Positions 18,689 to 29,035 are shown, counted from the first letter of the stretch. The stretch is DNA of 64,000 nt from Paracoccaceae bacterium (GCA_024742705.1 JANSXZ010000009.1:1-64000); one strand, 5' to 3'. Notes: generated by a model not told the origin, from the sequence alone. A program made the numbers and translations.

Positions 18689-21600
18689 ATGGAAAGATCG
18701 CTGTTTGCGTTCATCTGGAAACACTCGAAGCGTCAGCAACTGGTCCTGCTGGGGCTGACGCTGATCTCGTTTCCATTCCTCTATGCGTCGCTCGAATTGC
18801 CCAAGCGGATCATCAACGATGCCATCGGTGCCGAACGCGACACGATCGATGTGGCCGGCGTGAGCATCGGCCAGGTGCAGTTCCTGATGGTGCTGTGTTT
18901 CCTGTTTCTGGCGGCGGTGCTGGTCAGCGGTCTGATGAAGATGCGGATCAACACGATGAAGGGCATCGTGGCCGAACGGCTGCTGCGGCGGTTCCGGTAC
19001 ACGCTGATCAATCGCATGATGCGGTTCCCCCAGCCTTATTTCCGCGCCACCAGCCAGGGCGAGATCGTTTCGATGGTCACATCCGAGGCCGAACCGATGG
19101 GCGGGCTGATGGGCGACGCGGTTGCGCAGCCGGTGTTCCAGGCGGGCCAGATGCTGACGATCGTCACCTTCCTGTTCATGCAGAGCGTGTGGTTTGGCCT
19201 GGCTTCGGTGGCGTTGATCCCCTTGCAGGCGTGGCTGATCCCGATGCTGCAACGCCAGATCAACCAGTTGAACAAGAAGCGGGTGATCGAAGTGCGCGCG
19301 CTGGCGTCGGAGATCGGCGAAACCGCCGCGGGCATGGCCGATCTGCGCATCAACGGCGGCTGGCGGTTCCGTCTGGCCGAGTTCACCGCGCGGCTGGGGC
19401 GGCTGTTCGACATCCGCTTCCAGATCTACCAGAAGAAATTCTTCATGAAGTTTCTCAACAACTTCATAACCCAGTTGACGCCCTTCTTCTTTTACTCGGT
19501 CGGCGGCTATCTGGCGATCCGGGGGGATATCACGGTGGGCGCACTGGTGGCGGCGCTGGCCGCCTACAAGGATCTTTCCAGCCCGTGGAAAGAGCTTCTG
19601 ACCTATTACAACCAGGTGCAGGACATGTCGCTGCGCTGGCAGATCGTCACCGAACGCTTTGCGCCGGCGAACATGATCGCGCCCGAACTCTTCGAAGGTG
19701 AACCGGCGACGATACCGCGCCTGAACGGGGCCATCGAAATCCGCGACGTGACGCTGCGCGATGCCAACGGCAACACCATTCTCGAGGATATCAACCTGGA
19801 TATTCCTGCCGGTGCGCGGGTGGCGATCCAGAGCACCAGCGCCACCGAAAGGGCCGCCTTCGCCGATCTGATGACCCGCGAGGCATTGCCGATGCGCGGT
19901 TCGGTTACGATGGCCGGGCACCCGCTGAACGAATTGCATCAATCGGTTCTGGCCGCGCGCATCGGCTATGCACATTCGCGGCCCTATTTCTTTGACGGCA
20001 CGCTGGGCCAGAACCTGACGATGGCCTTGCGCGCCCGGCCGCTGACGGTGAAATGGGATCCCGGCCACCGCGACCGCATGTTCAACGAGGCGCGGCGCGC
20101 CGGCAACAGCCTCGATCCGCTCGATGTCGAGTGGCTGGATCCGGATCTGGCCGGGCTGACCCGCGACGAAGATGTTCAGGACTGGTGGTTCAAGCTGGTG
20201 CAGGCGATGGGCACCGACGAAGCGATGTTCCGCCGCACCCTGCGGTCGACCTTCGATCCGGCGCTGCACCGCGATCTGGCCCGCGCCATCGTCGATCTGC
20301 GCCCGGTGGTTCTGGAACGGCTGCGCGCCGCCGGGCTGGACGATGCGGTATACCGGTTCGACCCCAACCAGTTCAATCCGGCGGTGCCTCTGGGCGGCAA
20401 CCTTCTGTTCGCGGTGCCGACGCGGTCGATCACCCAGGAGCAACTGGCCAAAAGCCACGACTTCATCGACCTTCTACGCGAAAACGGCATCGCGCCGCAG
20501 GCCATGGAGATTGCTCTGGGGATCCTGCAGACCCTGCGGCAGACCTTTGGCAGCGACGGCACCGATCATCCGCTGTTCCGGCGTCTGAATTTCGATGCCG
20601 ACACCTATATCCGACTGTCGGCCATCGCCCAGAGACGCCAGGACAAGGGCCCGGCCGCGCTGACATCGGACGAAGAGGCGCTGTTGCTGACGATGCCGTT
20701 TCTTCTGACCGCCGAACAGATCGGCCCGGAATTCAGCGAGGCCTACAAGGAGCGTATCCTGACCATGCGCCTTGCCAAGGCGGATGTGCTGCGCAAGGCC
20801 GTGGGCGACCTGTTCACGCCGGTGGCGCCGGATGTCTATCTGGCCCGGTTGTCGCCGCTGGAAAACGCGATCTACGGGCGGGTTTCGATGATGGCCGGCG
20901 CCCGGTTCGAACTGATCGAGAACCTTGTCGCCGAGGTGCTGGCCGAAAACGGCCTGCGCCAGGCGATGGCGGCGGTGATCTTCGACATGCCCAGCGGTCT
21001 TGGCGGCGCCAGCCTGCCCACTGCCATCCAGGAGCGCGCCGCGTTCAGCCGCGCGGGCATCAAGCGCCCCGATATCCTGATCCTCGACAAGGCGCTGGCC
21101 AGTCACGACGCCAAAAGCAGGTCGCAGGCGCGCAGCCGCCTGCGCGAACTGATGCCCGACACCACGATGGTGTTCATGGAGGACAAGTTCGAACACCCCG
21201 AGGCCTACGATCTGTTCGTCGAAATCCGCGACGGCCGCATCGGCGACATGTCCCTTGTCGGTGACCGGGCCGCCGGCGGAACCGGCGCGAACGATCTGCG
21301 CCGCAAACAGCGGCTTCTGGCGGAAACAGAACTGTTCGGCGGGCTGGATGCGCGCAACCAGAGACTGCTGGCCTTCACGGCGCAATGGTACAAGGCACCG
21401 GCCGGCCATGTGATCTTTGCCGAAGGACAACCGGCCGACGCGGTCTATCTGTGCCTCGAGGGCAATGCCGAACTGCGCTGGCACGGCGCGGCAGAAGGCT
21501 CGCGGCCGGTGGCGACGGTACAGCCAGGCCGGCTGATCGGCGATCTGACGGTGATCCTGGGCGAAAACCGCCAGATGGATCTGGTGGCCATGACGGATGT

Positions 21601-21790
21601 GAAATTCCTGCGCATCGGCGCCGAGGAATTCCGCGCCGTCATGGAAAACGATACGGAGGTGGCGATGAACCTTGTGCGGACCGTTGCACGCAACCTGTCG
21701 GGCGCGGCCGAGTTGTTGCGCACCGCGCGCATCGACATTCCCGAATTTCAGGGCCCCGACCGCTTTCCCTATGTCAATTCGCTGAACTGA
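18689..21790 (+). CDS. ABC exporter-like fusion with degenerate ATPase and C-terminal cNMP-binding domain
   Basis: A 1033-aa inner-membrane protein. Residues 1-310 resemble a type 1 ABC exporter membrane domain. The nucleotide-binding domain starts near 347 but has no P-loop: the position of GxxGxGKS reads AIQSTSATERAAF (about 379-391). A 260-residue insertion (about 450-715) precedes the signature region SGLGGAS (769-775) and a Walker B DILILDK (795-801) with Lys instead of the catalytic Glu. Three Q-loop-like segments recur: DGTLGQNLT, VPLGGNLLF and LSPLENAIYG. Residues about 875-1010 form a cyclic-nucleotide-binding domain (GHVIFAEGQPADAVYLCLEG...GRLIGDLTVI). ATP hydrolysis is unlikely, so it may be a sensor or scaffold. 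A CPBP protease gene follows after 2 bp. The substrate is unknown. Confidence 0.85.
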   Translation: MERSLFAFIWKHSKRQQLVLLGLTLISFPFLYASLELPKRIINDAIGAERDTIDVAGVSIGQVQFLMVLCFLFLAAVLVSGLMKMRINTMKGIVAERLLRRFRYTLINRMMRFPQPYFRATSQGEIVSMVTSEAEPMGGLMGDAVAQPVFQAGQMLTIVTFLFMQSVWFGLASVALIPLQAWLIPMLQRQINQLNKKRVIEVRALASEIGETAAGMADLRINGGWRFRLAEFTARLGRLFDIRFQIYQKKFFMKFLNNFITQLTPFFFYSVGGYLAIRGDITVGALVAALAAYKDLSSPWKELLTYYNQVQDMSLRWQIVTERFAPANMIAPELFEGEPATIPRLNGAIEIRDVTLRDANGNTILEDINLDIPAGARVAIQSTSATERAAFADLMTREALPMRGSVTMAGHPLNELHQSVLAARIGYAHSRPYFFDGTLGQNLTMALRARPLTVKWDPGHRDRMFNEARRAGNSLDPLDVEWLDPDLAGLTRDEDVQDWWFKLVQAMGTDEAMFRRTLRSTFDPALHRDLARAIVDLRPVVLERLRAAGLDDAVYRFDPNQFNPAVPLGGNLLFAVPTRSITQEQLAKSHDFIDLLRENGIAPQAMEIALGILQTLRQTFGSDGTDHPLFRRLNFDADTYIRLSAIAQRRQDKGPAALTSDEEALLLTMPFLLTAEQIGPEFSEAYKERILTMRLAKADVLRKAVGDLFTPVAPDVYLARLSPLENAIYGRVSMMAGARFELIENLVAEVLAENGLRQAMAAVIFDMPSGLGGASLPTAIQERAAFSRAGIKRPDILILDKALASHDAKSRSQARSRLRELMPDTTMVFMEDKFEHPEAYDLFVEIRDGRIGDMSLVGDRAAGGTGANDLRRKQRLLAETELFGGLDARNQRLLAFTAQWYKAPAGHVIFAEGQPADAVYLCLEGNAELRWHGAAEGSRPVATVQPGRLIGDLTVILGENRQMDLVAMTDVKFLRIGAEEFRAVMENDTEVAMNLVRTVARNLSGAAELLRTARIDIPEFQGPDRFPYVNSLN

Positions 21791-21792
21791 CG

Positions 21793-22686
21793 GTGACCTT
21801 GCGCAACGTATATCAGGCGCAGGCGCGTCAGGTGGCGGCGCTGCGATCCACCGCACAGCCGTGGCGCCTGCTGGCTGGTGCCGCTCTGGTCCTTGCGACG
21901 GTCTTCGCCCTGAACCTGGCGATCATGCAGACCCTGCGCAGCCTGGCGCCCGGCTTTGCGCGCGACATTGCCCTGGCGAACGGCGGCACGCCGGGCTCGC
22001 TTCTGGTTCTGCTGACGACCTTCGCCTGCATCACCCTGGCGGTGGCGCTTACGGTCCGGCTGCTGCACCGGCGCGGGCTGGCATCGGTGATCGGGCCGGC
22101 GCCGCGGGCGTTGCGCGATTTCCTGCGCGTTCTGGGGGCGTTGGCCTTGCTGGGGGTGGTTCTGTGGGTGCTGCCGCCCTGGGGCACGGGGCTGACGCTG
22201 ACACCGAACCTGGCGCCAGGGCTGTGGCTGATGCTGTTGCCGCTGTCGCTGGCCGCGGTGCTGATCCAGACCAGCGCCGAAGAGATCCTGTTTCGCGGCT
22301 ACCTGCAACAGCAACTGGCGGCGCGTTTCGCGAACCCGCTGATCTGGATGGTGCTGCCGTCGGTTCTGTTTGCGCTGGGGCACTACCTGCCGGCGCAGGC
22401 CGGGCCGAACGCATGGATGATCGCGGCCTGGTCGGGGATGTTCGGGCTGTTGATGGCCGACCTGACCGCGCGCGCCGGCAATCTTGGTCCGGCCGTCGCG
22501 GTGCATTTTGCCAACAACCTGTCGTCGTTGCTGATCGTGTCGCTGCCCGATGCGATGAACGGGCTGTCTCTCTATACCGTCGGGTTCCGGATGGACGACC
22601 CGGATGCGATCGGCCGCTGGCTGCCGGTTGAATTCGCCACGATGATCGTCGGCTGGCTGGCAGCGCGGCTGGCGATCCGGCGCTGA
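21793..22686 (+). CDS. CPBP family intramembrane metalloprotease
   Basis: Polytopic membrane protein of 297 aa with a CAAX protease/bacteriocin-processing (Abi) domain. The catalytic motifs are present: EEILFRGYLQQ (EExxxR), LFALGHYLP with the metal-binding His, and VHFANN (HxxxN). The start is GTG at 21793, only 2 bp after the ABC-like gene stop. The same frame is open upstream within that gene but shows no homology there. Tight spacing suggests the two proteins act together, perhaps with the protease acting on a substrate gated by the cNMP-responsive partner; that is inference. Confidence 0.87.
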   Translation: MTLRNVYQAQARQVAALRSTAQPWRLLAGAALVLATVFALNLAIMQTLRSLAPGFARDIALANGGTPGSLLVLLTTFACITLAVALTVRLLHRRGLASVIGPAPRALRDFLRVLGALALLGVVLWVLPPWGTGLTLTPNLAPGLWLMLLPLSLAAVLIQTSAEEILFRGYLQQQLAARFANPLIWMVLPSVLFALGHYLPAQAGPNAWMIAAWSGMFGLLMADLTARAGNLGPAVAVHFANNLSSLLIVSLPDAMNGLSLYTVGFRMDDPDAIGRWLPVEFATMIVGWLAARLAIRR

Positions 22687-22746
22687 TTGCATTCCCGCCC
22701 GCTTGGTCTTATCTGAACGGCAGGCACGCCAAACAAAGGCACGGCA

Positions 22747-23700
22747 ATGAACTGGATCAGCAACTACGTCCGGCCCCGGATCAATTCGATCTTCTCGCGC
22801 CGCGAGACGCCCGAGAACCTGTGGCACAAGTGCGACGAATGCGGCACGATGCTGTTTCACCGCGAACTCAGCGACAATCAGAACGTCTGTACAAGCTGCG
22901 GGCATCACATGCACATCACGCCGCGCGCGCGCTTTCAGGCGCTGTTCGACGCCGGTGTGTTCGCCGAGGTGCCGGTGCCCGAGCCGAAGGCCGATCCGTT
23001 GGCGTTCCGCGATCAGAAGCGATATCCCGACCGCCTGAAGGCAGCCCAGCGTGAAACCGGCGAACGCGAGGCGATGCTGGTTGCCACCGGCGACATGGGG
23101 CGCACGCCGGTTGTCGCGGCGGCGCAGGATTTTTCGTTCATGGCCGGTTCGATGGGCATGTATGTGGGCAACGCGATCGTCGCCGCCGCTCAGGAGGCGG
23201 TCAAGCTGGGCCGCCCGCTGATCCTGTTTTCCGCCGCCGGTGGCGCGCGGATGCAGGAGGGGATCCTGTCGCTGATGCAGATGCCGCGCACCACGGTGGC
23301 GGTGCAGATGCTGAAGGAAGCGGGCCTGCCCTATATCGTCGTTCTGACCCATCCAACGACCGGCGGCGTGACTGCATCCTACGCGATGCTGGGCGATGTG
23401 CACATCGCCGAACCCAACGCGCTGATCTGCTTCGCCGGGCCGCGGGTGATCGAACAGACCATTCGCGAAAAGCTGCCCGAAGGCTTTCAGCGCGCCGAAT
23501 ACCTTCTGGAGCACGGGATGCTGGACCGGGTGACGCCGCGCACCCAGATGAAGGACGAACTGGTTTCGATCACGCGGATGCTGATGGGGATGCCGCCGCC
23601 GGTGAAGGGCGATCTGCCGCCACCACCCCCGGCGCCCGAGACCGCCACGCCCGATCCCGAACCGGCACCCATGCCCGAAGGCGGCAAGACCACGCCATGA
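22747..23700 (+). CDS. accD: Acetyl-CoA carboxylase, carboxyltransferase subunit beta
   Basis: A 317-aa subunit of the cytosolic carboxylase that makes malonyl-CoA, the committed step of fatty acid synthesis. The N-terminal zinc ribbon uses C29, C32, C48 and C51 (WHKCDECGT...VCTSCGHH). The carboxyltransferase core includes [33 protein letters not shown] and [17 protein letters not shown] Pro-rich tail ends the protein. The stop overlaps folC as ATGA, the common accD-folC arrangement. Confidence 0.96.
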   Translation: MNWISNYVRPRINSIFSRRETPENLWHKCDECGTMLFHRELSDNQNVCTSCGHHMHITPRARFQALFDAGVFAEVPVPEPKADPLAFRDQKRYPDRLKAAQRETGEREAMLVATGDMGRTPVVAAAQDFSFMAGSMGMYVGNAIVAAAQEAVKLGRPLILFSAAGGARMQEGILSLMQMPRTTVAVQMLKEAGLPYIVVLTHPTTGGVTASYAMLGDVHIAEPNALICFAGPRVIEQTIREKLPEGFQRAEYLLEHGMLDRVTPRTQMKDELVSITRMLMGMPPPVKGDLPPPPPAPETATPDPEPAPMPEGGKTTP

Positions 23701-24983
23701 CCGGCGCCGCATCCGACGCCATCCTCCAGCGGATGATGGCGCTGCACCCGAAGGTCATAGATCTGACGCTGGACCGGGTGTGGCGCCTGTTGGCGGCGCT
23801 GGGCGATCCGCAGAAGGCGCTGCCGCCGGTCGTGCATATCGCCGGCACGAATGGCAAGGGATCGACCCTGGCGATGATCCGTGCCGGCATCGAAGGCGCG
23901 GGCCTTGTGGCACATGCCTATACCTCTCCACATCTGGCGCGGTTTCACGAACGGATCCGCGTGGCCGGCACGCTGATATCCGAACCGCGGCTGACGGCTG
24001 TTCTGGACGAATGCTATGCCGCGAACGATGGCGACACGATCACCTACTTCGAAATCACCACCTGTGCCGCGCTTCTGGCGTTTGCCCGCAGCCCCGCCGA
24101 TTACACCCTTCTCGAGGTCGGGCTGGGCGGTCGGCTGGACGCCACCAACGTCGTGGACCGTCCGGCGCTGACAGTCATCACCCCGGTTTCCATCGACCAT
24201 CAGCAGTTTCTGGGCGATACGTTGCCGCAGATCGCGGGCGAAAAGGCGGGTATCCTGAAACGCGGCGTGCCCTGCATCGTGGGGCCGCAGGAACCCGATG
24301 CGCTGGAGGTGATCGAAGACCGCGCCGCGCGTGTCGGTGCGCCGCTGCTGGCCTTCGGACAGCACTGGCATGTGGGCGAGGAACACGGCCGGCTGATCTA
24401 TCAGGATGAAACCGGGCTGTGCGACCTGCCGCTGCCCAAACTGCCGGGCCCGCATCAGGTGATGAACGCGGGAACCGCCCTGGCCGCGCTGCGGCATCTG
24501 CAATTGCCCCGGCCGGATGCGGCCGCCGAGGCGGCGATCACGCGCGCCGACTGGCCGGCCCGGATGCAGCGCCTGACGCAGGGGCGGCTGGCGGCCATGT
24601 TGCCCGACGGCGAGCTGTGGCTGGACGGCGGGCACAATGCCTCGGCGGGGCTGGCCGTGGCCGCGGCGATCGGCCGGCTGCCGCCGCGCCGCACCTACCT
24701 GATCTGCGGCATGCTGAACACCAAGGACGTCACCGGGTATCTGGCGCCGCTGGCCCCGGTCACGCAGGGGCTGATCGCTTTGTCGATACCCGGCGAGACC
24801 AACACCTTGCCCGCCGAAACCACGGCAGACGCGGCGCGGACGGTGGGGATGACGGCGCAGATCGCCGCCGACGCGGGCGCGGCACTGCGCAGCATCGCGG
24901 CCAGCGATCCCGGCGCGCGCGTGCTGATCTGCGGATCGCTTTATCTGGCGGGCGCGGTGTTGCGCGAAAACGCCGAAGCCTGA
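23697..24983 (+). CDS. folC: Bifunctional folylpolyglutamate synthase/dihydrofolate synthase
   Basis: Mur-ligase-like enzyme of 428 aa that adds glutamate to dihydropteroate and folates. [14 protein letters not shown] is the P-loop. [31 protein letters not shown] and [25 protein letters not shown] are FolC signatures. [10 protein letters not shown] lies in the C-terminal domain. Translation is coupled to accD by a 4-bp overlap. It ends 9 bp from the convergent zapE gene, with no visible terminator between them. Confidence 0.95.
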   Translation: MTGAASDAILQRMMALHPKVIDLTLDRVWRLLAALGDPQKALPPVVHIAGTNGKGSTLAMIRAGIEGAGLVAHAYTSPHLARFHERIRVAGTLISEPRLTAVLDECYAANDGDTITYFEITTCAALLAFARSPADYTLLEVGLGGRLDATNVVDRPALTVITPVSIDHQQFLGDTLPQIAGEKAGILKRGVPCIVGPQEPDALEVIEDRAARVGAPLLAFGQHWHVGEEHGRLIYQDETGLCDLPLPKLPGPHQVMNAGTALAALRHLQLPRPDAAAEAAITRADWPARMQRLTQGRLAAMLPDGELWLDGGHNASAGLAVAAAIGRLPPRRTYLICGMLNTKDVTGYLAPLAPVTQGLIALSIPGETNTLPAETTADAARTVGMTAQIAADAGAALRSIAASDPGARVLICGSLYLAGAVLRENAEA

Positions 24984-24992
24984 CCCCGGCGC

Positions 24993-26051
24993 CTATCGGG
25001 TCCAGTCGTCCGACTGCATTTCGCGCAGGCGGCTGGCGGTGCGTTCGAATTCGAAGGTGCCTTCGCCTTCCAGGTACAGCATCTCGGGCTCGGCCGCCGC
25101 CGAACAGATCAGCCGGACCTTCGCCTCATAGAGCGCGTCGATCAGCATGACAAAGCGGCGCGCTTCGTTGAAGTTGGCGCGCGAGAGGGTCGGGATGTCT
25201 TCGACGATCAGAACCCGAACCGCATCCGCGATCGCCAGATAGTCCGCCGGTCCAAGGGGTTTGCCGCACAGATCGAAGAACCCGATGCGCGCGATGCCAT
25301 TGCGCGCCTGTGGCAGGACCACGTCGCGGCCCTTCACCCGCAGCGTCAGCGGTGCGCCCGCGCCCTTGGTCAGATCCGCCCAGATGGCATCGATTTCGGC
25401 ACGCGCCCGCGCGCCGTTCGGGGTGAAGTAGACCCGGCTGCCTTCCAGCCGGTCCTGCCGGTAGTCTGTCGGGCTGACCAGTTCATGCACCACCATCCGA
25501 TCCTTGATCAGCGCGATGAACGGCAGGAAAACCTGCCGGTTCAACCCGTTCTTGTACAGATCGTCGGGCACCCGGTTCGAGGTGGTCACAACCACCACGC
25601 CGGCGGCGAACAGCGCCTCGAACAGCCGGCCGACGATCATCGCATCGGTGATATCGGTGATCTGCATTTCGTCGAAGGCCAGCAGCCGGACCGATGCGGC
25701 GATATCGGCGGCAACCGGGGCGATCGCATCCTCGACGCCGCGTTGCCGGGCGGCATGCATGGCCGCATGCACTTCCTGCATGAAGCCGTGAAAATGCACC
25801 CGCCGCACCGCGATATCGTCGAGCGATTCCACAAAGAGATCCATCAGCATGGATTTGCCGCGCCCGACGCCGCCCCACAGGTAGAGCCCGCGCACCGGTT
25901 CGGGCGCCTTGCGGAACAGCCCGCGCTTGACCGGGCGCGCCATCGCCGCGCGAATCCGCTCGAATTCGGGCAGAACCGCCTGCTGCGCGGGATCCTGCTG
26001 CAGGTGGCCTTCGGCGATGCGCCGGGCATAGAGTGTGGTGACCGCGTTCAT
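24993..26051 (-). CDS. zapE: Cell division protein ZapE (AFG1-like ATPase)
   Basis: AAA-type ATPase of 352 aa associated with the Z-ring during late constriction in Gammaproteobacteria; the mitochondrial relative is AFG1. LWGGVGRGKSMLMDLF is Walker A and RLLAFDEMQITDI Walker B. VVTTSNRVPDDLYKNGLNR is the sensor-like family segment. I start at ATG 26051 (MNAVTTLYARR), with AGGG upstream; ATG 26063, four codons earlier, is possible. It follows the cyclodeaminase-like gene by 38 bp on the same strand. Confidence 0.92.
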   Translation of the reverse strand: MNAVTTLYARRIAEGHLQQDPAQQAVLPEFERIRAAMARPVKRGLFRKAPEPVRGLYLWGGVGRGKSMLMDLFVESLDDIAVRRVHFHGFMQEVHAAMHAARQRGVEDAIAPVAADIAASVRLLAFDEMQITDITDAMIVGRLFEALFAAGVVVVTTSNRVPDDLYKNGLNRQVFLPFIALIKDRMVVHELVSPTDYRQDRLEGSRVYFTPNGARARAEIDAIWADLTKGAGAPLTLRVKGRDVVLPQARNGIARIGFFDLCGKPLGPADYLAIADAVRVLIVEDIPTLSRANFNEARRFVMLIDALYEAKVRLICSAAAEPEMLYLEGEGTFEFERTASRLREMQSDDWTR

Positions 26052-26089
26052 GGCGCCCTGCATACCCCGCGCGCCCGGCGGTGCCAAGT

Positions 26090-27007
26090 TCAGCGCGCGC
26101 GCCAGCGGTCCAGAATGTAGCGGCTGGTCATCAGGTCGAGATGGGCGCCGCCGCCGTTCTTGAACACGGTGATATCCGCATCGGTCGTGCGCGCGAATTC
26201 CGGCAGGTTGTAGAAGTCGGCCAGCAGATCGTCGCGGGCGATCACGCCGCGCGACAACGGGATCTCGATTTCGCCGATGTGGCCGATGGTCGTGTCGAAG
26301 CTGTCGACATAGATCCGCGCGCGCTGCATCGCCATGTCGTCGATTTCGCGCATGTCCGGGCGATAGGCGCCGATAAGGTTCAGGTGCTGGCCCGGTTGCA
26401 GCCAGGCGCCCGCGATCAGCGGTTCGCGGGACATGGTGGCGCACAGGATGATATCGGCCGCCCGCACGGCGGATTCCAGATCCTGCACCGCGCGCACCCT
26501 GTCGTGACCTTGGGCGAGACGCTGCGCGTTCGCCGCCGTGCGGCTCCAGACCGCGAAGCGCGCGTCGGGAAACCCCGCCGAAAATGCATCGATCAGCGAC
26601 GCGGCGACCGTGCCCGCGCCGACGATCAGGATCTCGCGCGATCCGGCCCGTGCCAGGTGCAGCGCCGCCAGCAGGCTGTCGCCGGCGGTTTTCCATTTCG
26701 TGACCAGGTGAAAATCGATCAGCGCCTCAAGCGTGCCGTCGCGATCCGAAAACAGCGTGACCGCGCCGTTGATCGAGGGCATCCCGTGTCGGGCATTGCC
26801 GGGAAAAACGGTGGCCGATTTGACGGCCAGGCCCATCCCGTCGATCCAGGCCGACCGCGACAACAGCGTGTCGGGGTCGCGGTAGAGGAACGTATCGCCG
26901 ATGCTGGCCTTGGGCAGATCGTGCCCGGCGGTCAGGGCGCGGGTCAGGCCCAGCCAGTTCAGCGTGGCCTCGCCCTGTGCGAAGGGGATGATCGGCAGAT
27001 CGGTCAT
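26090..27007 (-). CDS. Ornithine cyclodeaminase/mu-crystallin family protein
   Basis: NAD(P)-dependent protein of 305 aa. The N-terminal half has the family's substrate part (FLYRDPDT, VKSATVFPGNARHGMPSINGAVTLFS). The Rossmann motif ILIVGAGTVAASLIDAF is near residue 130, and ADIILCATMSREPLI and LNLIGAYRPDMREID follow. Relatives include ornithine cyclodeaminase, alanine dehydrogenase of archaeal type and imine reductases, so the substrate is uncertain. Its ATG overlaps the stop of the HAD gene as ATGA. Confidence 0.87.
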   Translation of the reverse strand: MTDLPIIPFAQGEATLNWLGLTRALTAGHDLPKASIGDTFLYRDPDTLLSRSAWIDGMGLAVKSATVFPGNARHGMPSINGAVTLFSDRDGTLEALIDFHLVTKWKTAGDSLLAALHLARAGSREILIVGAGTVAASLIDAFSAGFPDARFAVWSRTAANAQRLAQGHDRVRAVQDLESAVRAADIILCATMSREPLIAGAWLQPGQHLNLIGAYRPDMREIDDMAMQRARIYVDSFDTTIGHIGEIEIPLSRGVIARDDLLADFYNLPEFARTTDADITVFKNGGGAHLDLMTSRYILDRWRAR

Positions 27008-27627
27008 TGCGCCGCCTCGGATGTCAGAAGGCCCCGCGCCACCAGCTGCGCGGCCCAGCCTTCGGCGCCTTCGAACAGGTGGGTCTGCCACCCGCGCGCG
27101 GCGGCGGCGGCGATGTTGTCGGGGCGGTCGTCGGTGAACAGCAGGTTTTCGGGGGCGATGCCGCTGTCGGATTCGAGCATCTCGAAGATCCGCGCGTCGG
27201 GCTTTGTCACGCCCATGTGCCCCGACACATAGCGCCGGTCGAAATCCGCCAGGAACGGATACTCGGCTTCGGCGATGGCGAAGCTTTCGATGCCGAAGTT
27301 CGTCAGCGCAAAGACCGGAATTCCGGCGTCGCGCAGCGCATGTTGCAACCGCACCGAACGGGGGATCGCGGGCGAGGCCATTTCGATCCAGCGATCGTGC
27401 CACATGCGGATTTCGTCGCGCCACGGGGGATTGGCATCGGCGGTTGCATAGATCGTTTCAGTGAACGGATGGCCCATGTCGACGCGGTCGTTCATGCTAT
27501 GCAGATCGACCTGATCGAACATCTTCCGGCGCCTTTCGGGGCCGATCACGGCGTCGTAGAACCGTTCCGGTTGCCATTCGATCAAAACATTGCCGATGTC
27601 GAGAACGACGGCCATTGTGCGGGTCAC
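27004..27627 (-). CDS. HAD-family hydrolase (2-haloacid dehalogenase-like phosphatase)
   Basis: Cytosolic HAD hydrolase of 207 aa, subfamily IA. LDIGNVLIEW is motif I, where the usual DxDxT aspartates are replaced by D-x-G-N as in the YihX/Epoxide-hydrolase N-terminal-like group. FALTNFGIESF is motif II, VTKPDARIF supplies the Lys, and LLFTDDRPDNI motif IV. I choose GTG 27627 because AGGAGG lies 8 nt upstream; ATG 27615 has no site at useful distance. Its stop overlaps the next gene, and it heads a HAD-cyclodeaminase-zapE run. The substrate is unknown. Confidence 0.87.
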   Translation of the reverse strand: MTRTMAVVLDIGNVLIEWQPERFYDAVIGPERRRKMFDQVDLHSMNDRVDMGHPFTETIYATADANPPWRDEIRMWHDRWIEMASPAIPRSVRLQHALRDAGIPVFALTNFGIESFAIAEAEYPFLADFDRRYVSGHMGVTKPDARIFEMLESDSGIAPENLLFTDDRPDNIAAAAARGWQTHLFEGAEGWAAQLVARGLLTSEAAQ

Positions 27628-27691
27628 TATCGGTTCCTCCTTTTCGGGCCTCGTGGCGTGGCGCCGGGCCTGTCGTGTGCGGGGCGCGCTG

Positions 27692-28147
27692 TCAGGCACT
27701 GCGCGCGGCGCGCAACTCGCGCTCGAGCGCGTCCAGAAAGCGCGAGCGGTCGGATTTTGTAAACCCTTTGCCGCCGCCGCCGGTGGCCAGCGGGTTGGCG
27801 GCGCGCACATCCGCCATCAGATCGCGCAGCGCCAGTTGCTGGCCGATGTTGGCGGGTGTGAAGATTTCACCGTTGTGGCGCAACACCCGCGCGCCGGCCG
27901 CGATGCAGCGCGCGGCCAGCGGAACGTCGGCGGTGATCACCACATCGCCGGTGCCGCACCGGTCGGCGATCCATTTGTCCGCAACATCGGCGCCTTGATC
28001 CACGACCACCGTCCGCACCAGCGGATTGGCCGGCGGACGCAGCCCGCCGTTCGACACCAGGAAGAGCGGCACCCCGTGGCGTGTCGCGACGCGCTCGGCC
28101 TCGGACTTGACCGGGCAGGCATCGGCATCGACGTAGACCGATGTCAT
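27692..28147 (-). CDS. YaiI/YqxD family protein (DUF188)
   Basis: A 151-aa cytosolic protein of a widely conserved PIN-like family of unknown function. The family start [18 protein letters not shown] and the segments [27 protein letters not shown] and [15 protein letters not shown] are present. Conserved acidic residues suggest metal-dependent nuclease ancestry. The ATG overlaps the fghA stop as ATGA, so it is read with fghA. Confidence 0.9.
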   Translation of the reverse strand: MTSVYVDADACPVKSEAERVATRHGVPLFLVSNGGLRPPANPLVRTVVVDQGADVADKWIADRCGTGDVVITADVPLAARCIAAGARVLRHNGEIFTPANIGQQLALRDLMADVRAANPLATGGGGKGFTKSDRSRFLDALERELRAARSA

Positions 28148-28974
28148 TCGTAAAGCGCTTCGGCATGAAAGGCGACGTGCTCTTCCATGAAGCTGGAGAT
28201 GAAGAAGTAGCTGTGATCATAGCCCGGTTGCAGGCGCATGACCGCCTGCTGGCGGCGCGCCGCGATGGCTTCGGCCAGGGCTTCGGGCATCAGCAGGTCG
28301 ATGAACTGGTCTGCTGTGCCGGTGTCGATCAGCATCGGGCCGTCAAAGCCGGTGGCGCGCATCGCAAGGGTGGCGTCGTGCGGCGCCCAGCCCGATTCGT
28401 CGGGCCCGAGATAGGCCGCCAGCTGCTTGCGGCCCCAATCGCCGGCGGTGGGGTGGCAGATCGGTGCGAAGGCCGACACCGCGCGGTAGCGACCGGGATG
28501 CGCCATCGCCAGGGTCAGCGCGCCGTGCCCGCCCATGGAATGGCCGCTGATGGACTGCCTGTCGGGATCGATGGGGAACTCGTCGGCCAGAAGTGCGGGC
28601 AGTTCGGTGGCCACATAGTCCCACATGCGGTAGTGCGGCGCCCAGGGGGCCTGGGTGGCATTTACATAAAAGCCGGCACCCTGCCCGAGATCGTAGGCGG
28701 CGTCGTCGGCCACGCCCTCGCCGCGGGGGGACGTGTCGGGAAAGACCAGGGCGATGCCGTGTTCGGCGGCCCATTGCTGGGCCCCGGCCTTGACCATGGC
28801 GTTTTCATGGGTGCAGGTGAGACCGGCCAGAAACCACATCACCGGCACGGGCCCGTCGCGTGCCTCGCGCGGGAGAAACAGCCCGAAGGTCATGTCGCAG
28901 TCGCAGGCCTTGGATGTGTGGCTGTAGACGCCCTGCGTGCCGTCGAAGGCGCGGTTTTCCGATATCGTCTTCAT
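28144..28974 (-). CDS. fghA: S-formylglutathione hydrolase
   Basis: Cytosolic esterase D-type serine hydrolase of 276 aa that releases formate and glutathione from S-formylglutathione, the second step of formaldehyde detoxification. The triad is S146 in [14 protein letters not shown]221 in DTGTADQF and H253 in [19 protein letters not shown] and DTSPRGEGV are family signatures. Its partner, class III alcohol dehydrogenase, is about 4 kb away at 33134-34264 rather than adjacent as in some relatives. Confidence 0.95.
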   Translation of the reverse strand: MKTISENRAFDGTQGVYSHTSKACDCDMTFGLFLPREARDGPVPVMWFLAGLTCTHENAMVKAGAQQWAAEHGIALVFPDTSPRGEGVADDAAYDLGQGAGFYVNATQAPWAPHYRMWDYVATELPALLADEFPIDPDRQSISGHSMGGHGALTLAMAHPGRYRAVSAFAPICHPTAGDWGRKQLAAYLGPDESGWAPHDATLAMRATGFDGPMLIDTGTADQFIDLLMPEALAEAIAARRQQAVMRLQPGYDHSYFFISSFMEEHVAFHAEALYE

Positions 28975-29035
28975 GATCTGTCCTTTCGGAAGGGGCGCGC
29001 GCCGGATTGGCCCGCGGCATTGGATTGCGCCGCCG

